Virus record (IMG/VR): IMGVR_UViG_3300010158_000376
Coordinates: 1 to 20,925 of that record
Source of the DNA: a virus
DNA length: 20,925 nt
Reading direction: 5' to 3' (one strand)
Shown one piece after another: positions 15,041-20,925 of the stretch. Within the stretch, counting starts at the first letter, position 1; each line of letters starts with the position of its first letter. The translations under genes and the position numbers were made by a program. The notes below the pieces were generated by a model. It did no database searches. It saw only the letters and a list, made by a program, of their open reading frames with translations, and was not told where the DNA came from.

Positions 15041-16077
15041 GTTATAACTTAACAACGTCAAACGGTAGTAATCTCATAATTCTGCCAACCAGTACTATAA
15101 ACACTACTGCTACTAGTATTGCATTAATAGGACAGAATTCTGTTAACTTTGGATTATATGTAAATGAAAATTTCATATATCTTATGCAGAATTTTGCAAA
15201 CAACACTGCACCTATTAATCCATTGATAGGACAACTTTGGTATGACACTGTAAATGCCACGCTGAAATATTACAATGGTGTAGTATGGAAAATATTAACA
15301 CCGCCATTTACAGGTATGGCAGGTACTGCAACTGTCAGTATACCACCGGGTATAGCAGTTGCATTAACACTGGCAGGCAATCAGATTGTGTTTGCCACTA
15401 GTCTTACTGCAATTACAGCAGCAAATTTACCAACCAGTGTGTTGATAAATGATACAAACTATGCGTTGGTTTCGAGATTTCCAAATGGTATATCAGCTGG
15501 CGTAACAATGGCAATTGATGTTAACGGTTTACAGTTTGTAGGCACTGCAACCACAGCCAATGCATTTGCCAGTAATATGACTATCAGTGTTACAAACAGT
15601 GCTGTTGGCAGCGTAAGCTTTAATGGCAGCGGCAATGTGATACTGCCGCTTGATTTAGCAGATGTAGTAACGCCAGGTACATATACCAAAGTCACAGTAG
15701 GTAGCAATGGTATTGTTACAACGGGTAATGTTATTAACAGCACAGATGTTATTACAGCATTGGGATATACACCTGGTCAAACAAATGGTGCAGCCAATTC
15801 TCTAATATATGGATCTAACATAATATTAGATGGTGTTGTTGGCGGTAGTAACATATTTTATGGTAATTCAAATATAATCATAACAACTACATTCTTAGAT
15901 AACCCTATGCCAACCAATGGCATTATCGCAATTCCAACATCTGCAATTATTCCAACGGGGTGGTATATAGCAAATGGACAGAGTGTAACACTGCCAAATG
16001 GCGGTGGCACAGTGGTAACTGTTAACTTAACAAGTGCAAATTTAACCGGCTGTTATTGGATACAAAAAGTCTATTAA
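15037..16077 (+). CDS. Tail-fibre/collar-like virion protein
   Basis: A 346-aa protein, Asn/Thr/Gly/Ile-rich and beta-strand-like throughout. The N-terminus has the pattern L-Y-V-N-E-N-F-I-Y-L-M-Q-N-F-A and P-L-I-G-Q-L-W-Y-D-T (about residues 40-71), then L-K-Y-Y-N-G. These phrases are common in fibre and adhesin proteins of T4-like phages. A later D-V-I-T-A-L-G-Y-T-P is a widespread fibre repeat. The C-terminus (IPTGWYIANGQSVTLPNGGG, then G-C-Y-W-I-Q-K-V-Y) resembles a tail-collar domain, in which 'P-x-G-W-x-x-x-(N/D)-G' is typical. It probably binds host surface or decorates the virion. It sits among head genes, which is unusual. AAGGAG precedes the start. Confidence 0.72.
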   Translation: MSYNLTTSNGSNLIILPTSTINTTATSIALIGQNSVNFGLYVNENFIYLMQNFANNTAPINPLIGQLWYDTVNATLKYYNGVVWKILTPPFTGMAGTATVSIPPGIAVALTLAGNQIVFATSLTAITAANLPTSVLINDTNYALVSRFPNGISAGVTMAIDVNGLQFVGTATTANAFASNMTISVTNSAVGSVSFNGSGNVILPLDLADVVTPGTYTKVTVGSNGIVTTGNVINSTDVITALGYTPGQTNGAANSLIYGSNIILDGVVGGSNIFYGNSNIIITTTFLDNPMPTNGIIAIPTSAIIPTGWYIANGQSVTLPNGGGTVVTVNLTSANLTGCYWIQKVY

Positions 16078-16087
16078 TACTAAATTT

Positions 16088-16110
16088 GTGAAAAATATGT
16101 CATTTTTCAC
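16088..16110 (+). terminator. Hairpin after tail-fibre-like gene
   Basis: GTGAAAAAT-ATGTC-ATTTTTCAC is a perfect 9-bp stem eleven bases after the stop. The T-run lies in the stem rather than after it, so termination efficiency is doubtful. The motif TTTCACGCAT is then repeated directly downstream (16105-16114 and 16117-16126). Confidence 0.35.
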
Positions 16111-16139
16111 GCATATTTCACGCATTCTGATTTTCGTGC

Positions 16140-16148
16140 TTAAATAAA
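16140..16148 (+). promoter_or_regulatory. Late promoter for acidic core protein
   Basis: TTAAATAAA is a weaker match to TATAAATA, placed about 40 bases before the ATG at 16188. A strong ribosome site, AAGGAG, follows at 16174-16179. Confidence 0.4.
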
Positions 16149-16187
16149 CCTGAGTCTGCTACAACATTTACCTAAGGAGAACTACAG

Positions 16188-17210
16188 ATGGCTAAAAGTA
16201 AGCTTGAGCAAGTCCTCGAATACCTTGTAAACGGTAACGAGGATCGTGCTAAACAACTACTTCACCAAGTATTCATTGAAAAGGCACGTGCCATTCATGA
16301 AGATTTGATCAGTGATGATGATATGGATGAAGACGTACTTGGTGGTGATGAAGGTGAAGACCTGCGTCATGATCTTATGCGTCACGATGGCCACATCGAT
16401 GACCTAAGCGACGAAATCGACGCAGAGGAGATCATGGGCGAAGGCGACGAATTCGATGACGACCTTGGCATGGATGCTGATATGGACATGGACAATGCGG
16501 ACATGGACATGGACGACGCCGAAATGGACATGGACGATGCGGACATGGACATGGACAATGCTGATATGGACGACGCCGAAATGGGCGGCGATACCATGGG
16601 CAACATCGAAAATACAATGGGCGATTTAGAATCTGCACTTGAGCAACTCAAAGCAGAATTTGAAAAGCTAGAATCAGAAGCTGGCGGATCAAGCGACTTT
16701 GATGACGAAGATCTAGGCAGTGAAGAAGACATGGGCGAAGAAGAAGACGACGAGGAAGAAGCGGACGACGAAGGCGAAGAAGAAGAAGAGTTGGACGAAA
16801 TGTTCACTGATGAAGACTTCGACGATTTGGCAGAAGCAATTGAACTTGAAAAAGTTTCAATTCCTACTTCAGGCGAAGTTGGTTCAGGCAAGTACAGCCC
16901 ACGCGATTCCAACGAGCGTAGTAAGAGCCCGCTACCTCCAAGCCAAACACAGCGTTTCGGCGCAGCACCAATTAGAACTGGTAAAGGCCCAACTGCAAGT
17001 GGCTACGAGCGTCCTGCACAGCTACCAAGCCAAAAGACCAAAATTCTTCCAAAGGACAATCGTCGTAAGACTGAATTCACTGACACTGAAAACGAGCAAA
17101 AAGGCAACTACGGTGCCAAAGAAGACAGCCGCAGTGCATTGGATACAACCGATCGTACATTCGGTAAAGGCAACCAAACTAGCCCATTGACTCGTGCACC
17201 GCGCAAGTAA
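16188..17210 (+). CDS. Acidic prohead core protein (gp67/gp68-like)
   Basis: A 340-aa protein. Residues ~14-40 (V-N-G-N-E-D-R-A-K-Q-L-L-H-Q-V-F, then I-H-E-D-L) match the start of the prohead core proteins of marine T4-like phages. Residues 42-215 are extremely acidic. They include an Asp/Met tandem repeat at about 96-132 based on D-M-D-M-D-N/D-A-D/E-M, a helix (about 145-164, L-E-S-A-L-E-Q-L-K-A-E-F) and a poly-Glu/Asp run (178-206). The last ~120 residues are polar and basic, rich in Ser, Pro, Lys, Arg and Thr. The protein would fill the prohead core with scaffold gp22 and be degraded by gp21. The place directly before gp21 fits gp68. I leave the symbol out because gp67 and gp68 cannot be separated by sequence here. 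Confidence 0.75.
   Translation: MAKSKLEQVLEYLVNGNEDRAKQLLHQVFIEKARAIHEDLISDDDMDEDVLGGDEGEDLRHDLMRHDGHIDDLSDEIDAEEIMGEGDEFDDDLGMDADMDMDNADMDMDDAEMDMDDADMDMDNADMDDAEMGGDTMGNIENTMGDLESALEQLKAEFEKLESEAGGSSDFDDEDLGSEEDMGEEEDDEEEADDEGEEEEELDEMFTDEDFDDLAEAIELEKVSIPTSGEVGSGKYSPRDSNERSKSPLPPSQTQRFGAAPIRTGKGPTASGYERPAQLPSQKTKILPKDNRRKTEFTDTENEQKGNYGAKEDSRSALDTTDRTFGKGNQTSPLTRAPRK
16473..16585 (+). repeat. Asp/Met-coding tandem repeat
   Basis: Imperfect copies of 24-27 bases built on GACATGGACAATGC/GACATGGACGACGCC repeat about four times within the acidic core gene. They encode D-M-D-M-D-(N/D)-A-(D/E)-M units. Expansion by slippage or unequal recombination is likely. Confidence 0.75.
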
Positions 17211-17235
17211 TTGAGATAGTTTTATATAAAAAAAG

Positions 17236-17266
17236 AATACCGCAAATTTAAGTTTGCGGTATTTTT
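17236..17266 (+). terminator. Rho-independent terminator after core protein gene
   Basis: AATACCGCAAA pairs with TTTGCGGTATT over 11 bp with a 6-base loop, followed by a T-run to 17266. An A-run lies upstream, so it could work in both directions. It separates the core protein unit from the gp21-22-23 unit, which has its own late promoter. Confidence 0.85.
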
Positions 17267-17306
17267 GCAGAAAACCCGCCGTTTTAGACACTAAAACAAA
17301 AAGTTC

Positions 17307-17314
17307 TATAAATA
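17307..17314 (+). promoter_or_regulatory. Late promoter for gp21-22-23
   Basis: A perfect TATAAATA, about 25 bases before the gp21 start and directly after a terminator, as expected for the strongest late unit. Confidence 0.75.
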
Positions 17315-17339
17315 TTTCACCCAAAGGACAGGTAGTGTG

Positions 17340-17981
17340 ATGAAAAATAATTTACTGGTTGAGCACCTTACCTACGACGCAGCCAAAGCTGAAGTCATTA
17401 CTGAATCAGTCGGCGAGGGTCAACCAAAAAATGTCTACATGAAAGGCATTTTTGTACAGGGTGGATTACGCAACCATAACGGTAGAGTTTATCCTGTAAA
17501 TGAAATACGCAAAGCAGTAGAAACACTGAACGAATCGATTAGGCAAGACTCTGGTGTACTTGGCGAGTGTGATCACCCACAAGAACTACAGATACATCTT
17601 GATCGTGTAAGTCATAAAATTACTGAGATGTGGATGGACGGCGGCAATGGTTACGGCAAGCTACAAGTATTGCCAACACCCTGCGGCAACATTGTAACCA
17701 CACTATTAACAAGCGGCATAAAGCTTGGTGTTAGCAGTCGTGGTTCAGGCAATGTAGACGACAACGGTGAAGTTAGTGATTTCGACATGCTAACTGTTGA
17801 TATCGTTGCTAAGCCAAGCGCACCCAATGCATACCCCGTACCAATGTACGAATCTATATTGGGACGTAAACACGGATACAGAACTATCGAACTAGCCGAA
17901 GCAGTACGTCATGATTCTTCTGCACAGAAGCACTTGACAAAAATACTGTTAAACTGGGTCGACGAGTTGAAACTACGATAA
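17340..17981 (+). CDS. 21: Prohead core protease gp21
   Basis: A 213-aa serine protease of the T4 prohead type (T4 gp21 is 212 aa), which matures the prohead by cutting core and shell proteins after Glu. Seen in order: N-H-N-G-R-V-Y-P (about 45-52), G-E-C-D-H-P with the catalytic His near residue 79, and L-G-V-S-S-R-G-S-G with the catalytic Ser near 133, then D-I-V-A-K-P-S-A-P-N-A-Y. The start is either ATG 17340 (AGG seven bases upstream) or GTG 17337 (AAAGGA eight bases upstream); I chose the ATG. It is followed by gp22 with only a ribosome site between. Confidence 0.93.
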   Translation: MKNNLLVEHLTYDAAKAEVITESVGEGQPKNVYMKGIFVQGGLRNHNGRVYPVNEIRKAVETLNESIRQDSGVLGECDHPQELQIHLDRVSHKITEMWMDGGNGYGKLQVLPTPCGNIVTTLLTSGIKLGVSSRGSGNVDDNGEVSDFDMLTVDIVAKPSAPNAYPVPMYESILGRKHGYRTIELAEAVRHDSSAQKHLTKILLNWVDELKLR

Positions 17982-17993
17982 GGAGTCGGTTTG

Positions 17994-19196
17994 ATGACAA
18001 AACAAATTGAAGAACTCTTAGAGAACGAAGTCCTTGGCCCAGATGTCAAGGCTGCTCTCCAGGAGGCTTTTGAAGCTAAAGTAAAACAAACCGAAGCCAA
18101 ACTGCATGAAGATTATGCTGCTAGGTACGCATCAGACAAGCACCAACTTGTTGAAGCAATGGACTCAATGCTCAATGATGCCATCAAAAGCGAATTAGAA
18201 GAGTTTGCGGAAGACCGCTCTGCTCTTATCGCTCAGAAGGCAAAACTAAGCAAAGAAACACTATCAGCTAAGAAACTTGCAGAAAACAAGGTTTCGGGAC
18301 ACATAAAGCTACTGAATGCTTTCATTGGCAAACAGTTGCAAGAAGAACTTCGTGAGTTCGCTCAAGATCGTAAAACTCTTGACGCTCAACGTAAGAAAAT
18401 GGCAAGAGAAGTCGAAGCCATTCGCGAATCTGCTAAAAAGCAGACACGGGATCGTATTAGTAAATTGGAAGGTTTCGTAGTTTCGAAACTGTCTGAAGAA
18501 ATTGCTGAATTCGAAACCGATAAAAAAGCTCTTATTGAGCAGCGTGCCAAGCTAGCTGCCGAGGGAAAGAAGAATATCAACGAAACACGTTCTGCATTTA
18601 TTAAAACAGCGTCTAAAACGCTTGATAAAACATTGAACGAAGTTGTCCGTAACGAACTGGTTCAGTGGCGTGCAGACATCAAACTTGCTCGTGAGAACAA
18701 TTTTGGTCGTAGAATATTCGAAGCTGTTGCTGCTGAATATATGGCCAGCTACCTATCAGAAGGTACTGAAGTCAAGAAGCTGCAAAAGCAATTGGCTGAA
18801 AGCCATAAGCGTATTGACGAGGCTGCTAAGCAACTCAAATCCAAACAAAAATTGGTTGAAAGCGCAAGCACCCAAATCAAAGCTGCTAACGATCGTGCAA
18901 CAAGAATGGAACTTCTCAATGAGATGCTTACTCCTCTTAGCCGCGATAAGAAAGCAGTTATGGAGGAAATGTTACGGGATATCAAGACTACAAACTTGAG
19001 AGAAGCCTATAACAGATATCTACCCACCGTGATGAACGGTGAAACTAAGAGTGTTGTAAAGCAACAACTTGCTGAAAATACTCAAAACAAGTCCGTGGCA
19101 TTCACGGGTGACAGGCCAAACAAGCTGTCAGAAGCGGTAAGAGAAGAAGGTTCCAATGACATTGGTCAGATTCTCTATCTCGCAGGCATCAAATAA
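17994..19196 (+). CDS. 22: Prohead scaffold protein gp22
   Basis: A 400-aa, highly charged, almost entirely helical protein between gp21 and gp23, the place of the T4 major scaffold gp22 (269 aa). It forms the prohead core and is later cut up by gp21. The ATG at 17994 is chosen because AAGGAG (17980-17985) is correctly spaced; an in-frame TTG lies just before. Residues 53-236 contain an internal repeat with a period of 51: F-A-E-D-R (71-75), F-A-Q-D-R (122-126), F-E-T-D-K (173-177) and a divergent fourth W-R-A-D (225-228). Each is preceded by a helix ending in 'L-x-E-E-(L/I)'. The C-terminal third is more coiled coil, then N-K-S-V-A-F-T-G-D-R-P-N-K-L-S. The repeats explain most of the extra length. 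Confidence 0.85.
   Translation: MTKQIEELLENEVLGPDVKAALQEAFEAKVKQTEAKLHEDYAARYASDKHQLVEAMDSMLNDAIKSELEEFAEDRSALIAQKAKLSKETLSAKKLAENKVSGHIKLLNAFIGKQLQEELREFAQDRKTLDAQRKKMAREVEAIRESAKKQTRDRISKLEGFVVSKLSEEIAEFETDKKALIEQRAKLAAEGKKNINETRSAFIKTASKTLDKTLNEVVRNELVQWRADIKLARENNFGRRIFEAVAAEYMASYLSEGTEVKKLQKQLAESHKRIDEAAKQLKSKQKLVESASTQIKAANDRATRMELLNEMLTPLSRDKKAVMEEMLRDIKTTNLREAYNRYLPTVMNGETKSVVKQQLAENTQNKSVAFTGDRPNKLSEAVREEGSNDIGQILYLAGIK
18147..18701 (+). repeat. Four 153-bp degenerate repeats in the scaffold gene
   Basis: The encoded F-A-E-D-R, F-A-Q-D-R and F-E-T-D-K motifs lie exactly 51 residues apart; a fourth, weaker copy is one residue off phase. The DNA copies have diverged, so this is an old duplication seen mainly at the protein level. 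Confidence 0.65.
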
Positions 19197-19213
19197 AGGA
19201 AGGAAGTCTAAAA

Positions 19214-20413
19214 ATGAGCAAGAATCTGTTTGAAACTCATTGGACGGCAACCAAGACCGCACTCTGCGAAGGTCTGACCGGCAATCGCAAGAAGGTCATG
19301 GACGTTGTCCTTGAGAACACTAAGAAGGACCTGCAAAGCAAGTCCGGTATACTTTTTGAAAGTGCAACACCAGGCAGCACCAGCGCCGGTAACATTGCCA
19401 CTCTTAACAAAGTAATTCTACCAGTTATCCGTCGTGTTATGCCTACGGTCATAGCAAACGAGATCATTGGCGTGCAGCCTATGACTGGTCCAGTTGGCCA
19501 GATCCACACGCTGCGTGTACGTTACGCTGATACATTCGGTAGCCCACAAGCTGTCGCAGCTAACACTGAAGCATTGAGCCCATTCCAAATTGCTTCATTC
19601 TATTCAGGCAACGGTAACAGCGCAGCACCAGCTGCTGCACCAGTTAGCGTACTTGAAGGTGTTGCTGGTAAGCGTTTGAACATCCAAATCCTCAAAGAGG
19701 TAGTTGAAGCAAAAACTCGCAAGCTAAGCGCTCGCTGGACTTTTGAAGCAGCACAGGATGCACAAGCACAACAAGGTATCGACATCGAAGCTGAAATTAT
19801 GGCTGCTCTAGCGCAGGAAATTACAGCAGAAATCGATCAGGAGATCTTGACTTCTCTTGGCGCATTGGCAGGTACAACCCTGACATACGACCAAGCAGCA
19901 GTTTCGGGTACTGCAACATTCGTTGGTGACGAACATGCCGCATTGGCAATTCTTATCAACCGTGCTGCTAACTTGATCGGCTCACGCACACGTCGTGGCG
20001 CAGGTAACTGGGTTGTTGTTTCCCCAACATCACTGACCATCCTGCAATCAGCTACTACAAGTGCGTTTGCACGTACAACTGAAGGCACTTTTGAAGCCCC
20101 AACTAACACCAAGTTTGTTGGTACTTTGAACAATAGCATGCGTGTTTATGTAAACCAGTATGCAGCAGACGACACCAATGTGCTCGTAGGCTATAAGGGT
20201 CCAGGCGAAATTGATGCGGCAGCTTACTATTGCCCCTATGTTCCGCTAACATCGTCAGGTGTTATCATTGATCCAAATACCTTCGAACCAGTCGTAAGCT
20301 TCATGTCACGTTATGGCTACCTAGAGCTTAGCAACACTGCAAGCAGCTTGGGTAACGCAGCTGACTACCTCGCTGGTATCAGCATAAATACTGCACATTT
20401 GAAGTTCCTTTAA
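19214..20413 (+). CDS. 23: Major capsid protein gp23
   Basis: A 399-aa HK97-fold shell protein of the T4 gp23 family (T4 is 521 aa). Clear family segments: L-N-K-V-I-L-P-V-I-R-R-V-M-P (64-77), V-Q-P-M-T-G-P-V-G-Q-I (86-96), S-A-R-W-T-F-E-A-A-Q-D (about 170-180), I-G-S-R-T-R-R-G-A-G-N-W-V-V-V, Y-K-G-P-G-E-I-D-A-A and Y-C-P-Y-V-P-L. A gp21-type cleavage site, L-F-E (47-49) before S-A-T-P-G-S, would release the propeptide. The shorter length suggests the insertion domain of T4 gp23 is reduced or absent. The ribosome site AAGGAAGG and two strong downstream hairpins fit very high expression. Confidence 0.96.
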   Translation: MSKNLFETHWTATKTALCEGLTGNRKKVMDVVLENTKKDLQSKSGILFESATPGSTSAGNIATLNKVILPVIRRVMPTVIANEIIGVQPMTGPVGQIHTLRVRYADTFGSPQAVAANTEALSPFQIASFYSGNGNSAAPAAAPVSVLEGVAGKRLNIQILKEVVEAKTRKLSARWTFEAAQDAQAQQGIDIEAEIMAALAQEITAEIDQEILTSLGALAGTTLTYDQAAVSGTATFVGDEHAALAILINRAANLIGSRTRRGAGNWVVVSPTSLTILQSATTSAFARTTEGTFEAPTNTKFVGTLNNSMRVYVNQYAADDTNVLVGYKGPGEIDAAAYYCPYVPLTSSGVIIDPNTFEPVVSFMSRYGYLELSNTASSLGNAADYLAGISINTAHLKFL

Positions 20414-20421
20414 GTTATTGA

Positions 20422-20450
20422 TATTGTTAACTTTTTTTAAGTTAACAATA
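20422..20450 (+). terminator. AT-rich hairpin after gp23
   Basis: TATTGTTAACTT pairs perfectly with AAGTTAACAATA (12 bp) around a TTTTT loop, nine bases after the capsid stop. There is no T-run after it. It probably protects the mRNA end or assists the next terminator. Confidence 0.55.
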
Positions 20451-20458
20451 GACTTAGA

Positions 20459-20495
20459 AATAATAAAGCCCGGGTTATTCCCGGGCTTTATTATT
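20459..20495. terminator. Strong bidirectional terminator
   Basis: AATAATAAAGCCCGGG pairs perfectly over 16 bp with CCCGGGCTTTATTATT around a TTATT loop. A GC core with A-rich and T-rich arms on either side can stop transcription from both directions. It closes the capsid transcript. Confidence 0.85.
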
Positions 20496-20600
20496 AAATA
20501 GTGTACATCCTTGGGTGATAAGTTGTTCTAACCAATCATCTGGTATATGTTGGCTAACTTTAATCCTGTATAATTGGTATCCATTTTCTAATGCATACAT
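20475..20600 (-). CDS. Possible 41-aa protein ending inside the terminator
   Basis: The minus strand from ATG 20600 reads MYALENGYQLYRIKVSQHIP, then D-D-W-L-E-Q-L-I-T-Q-G-C-T-L-F-N-N-K-A-R-E and stop. The composition is protein-like (amphipathic, few rare residues). AGGA is very close to the ATG (one base), and TAAATAGT upstream could be a late promoter. The last codons and the stop are formed by the terminator stem and loop. I do not recognise it; it may be a real small gene or chance. Confidence 0.4.
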   Translation of the reverse strand: MYALENGYQLYRIKVSQHIPDDWLEQLITQGCTLFNNKARE

Positions 20601-20660
20601 ATCCTAATTCAAGTGAGTAATGTTAATAGTGATACTATTTAGTGTTCTATTTAACTACAT

Positions 20661-20669
20661 GCTAAATAT
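20661..20669 (+). promoter_or_regulatory. Possible late promoter for the last gene
   Basis: GCTAAATAT is a degraded version of the late element about 20 bases before the ATG at 20689. A GGAG ribosome site follows at 20678-20681. Confidence 0.4.
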
Positions 20670-20688
20670 TGCGCATTGGAGATATAGA

Positions 20689-20925
20689 ATGATTTATGAA
20701 TGGATAATAGGACCTGCAAACGTATACAGTACTGAGCAATTACAAAATGTTGTTAGAAGTATTGATTGGTATTGCATAGGTACAGCACGTGACGGTTCAT
20801 CATATAAAATGAGCGGATCTGTAGATGTTCCGCCTCCCAACCCCAACACCTTCACAGATTTTTCTAAATTGAATAAAACACAAGTAGATACTTGGGTATT
20901 TCAACATGTTAGTAAAGACGACATC
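20689..20925 (+). CDS. Unknown small phage protein, partial at right edge
   Basis: ATG at 20689 with GGAG seven bases upstream opens a frame of 79 codons to the window end without a stop. It begins M-I-Y-E-W-I-I-G-P-A-N-V-Y, continues with S-I-D-W-Y-C-I-G-T-A-R-D-G and then N-T-F-T-D-F-S-K-L-N-K-T-Q-V-D-T-W-V. The layout, an early 'Y-x-W', a central 'V..I.W' strand, then 'F..F..L....V..W', resembles a small beta protein of unknown function that I have seen in marine T4-like phages. That link is from memory and unconfirmed. The C-terminus is missing. Confidence 0.65.
   Translation, partial: MIYEWIIGPANVYSTEQLQNVVRSIDWYCIGTARDGSSYKMSGSVDVPPPNPNTFTDFSKLNKTQVDTWVFQHVSKDDI

Noticed and set aside
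16382-16912. 176-codon Ser/Met-rich minus-strand frame
   Set aside because: It is the antisense reading of the acidic repeat (GAC/GAA codons read as Ser-type codons), with no ribosome site.

Overview
The window is part of a T4-like contractile-tailed phage (myovirus) genome. Several T4 core proteins are recognisable from sequence: late sigma factor gp55, recombination nuclease pair gp47/gp46, baseplate proteins gp53 and gp26, portal gp20, an acidic prohead core protein, prohead protease gp21, scaffold gp22 and major capsid gp23. The genome is AT-rich and compact. The proteins look closer to the marine or 'exo-T-even' branch than to T4 itself: gp55 carries a long extra segment and the capsid protein is much shorter than T4 gp23. 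The host cannot be determined from the window. I saw no tRNA, CRISPR array, integrase or transposase.

Layout. (1) 1-3629, minus strand: a tail/baseplate operon read leftwards as a 279-aa tail protein, gp53, then a >828-aa baseplate-like protein running off the left edge; successive genes overlap by a few bases. (2) 3811-9225, plus strand: gp55, a GIY-YIG homing-type endonuclease, gp47, gp46, a PD-(D/E)XK resolvase-like nuclease and a 120-aa unknown. This is a late-transcription and recombination module. (3) 9226-9758: no convincing protein gene. A roughly 335-nt block with many hairpins and a sharp GC rise (about 49% by my count, against about 32% on both sides) looks like a large structured non-coding RNA. 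(4) 9759-10831, minus strand: gp26 and a small overlapping gene. (5) 10927-20413, plus strand: a 671-aa possible tape-measure protein, portal, a 71-aa protein, a tail-fibre-like protein, acidic core protein, gp21, gp22 and gp23, closed by strong terminators. (6) 20475-20925: a possible 41-aa minus-strand ORF and the start of another plus-strand gene.

How it works together. gp55 is expected to direct RNA polymerase to T4-type late promoters. Motifs matching CATAAATATC/TATAAATA sit in front of most structural transcription units on both strands. gp46/gp47 with the resolvase-like nuclease would process replicating concatemers. The head genes encode the whole prohead pathway (portal, core, protease, scaffold, shell), and the capsid protein carries a gp21-type cleavage site (L-F-E).

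The most notable unexplained element is the structured RNA at 9294-9628. Secondary points are an exact 51-residue repeat in the scaffold, an Asp/Met tandem repeat in the core protein, a tail-fibre-like gene inside the head cluster, and the homing endonuclease overlapping the gp47 start.
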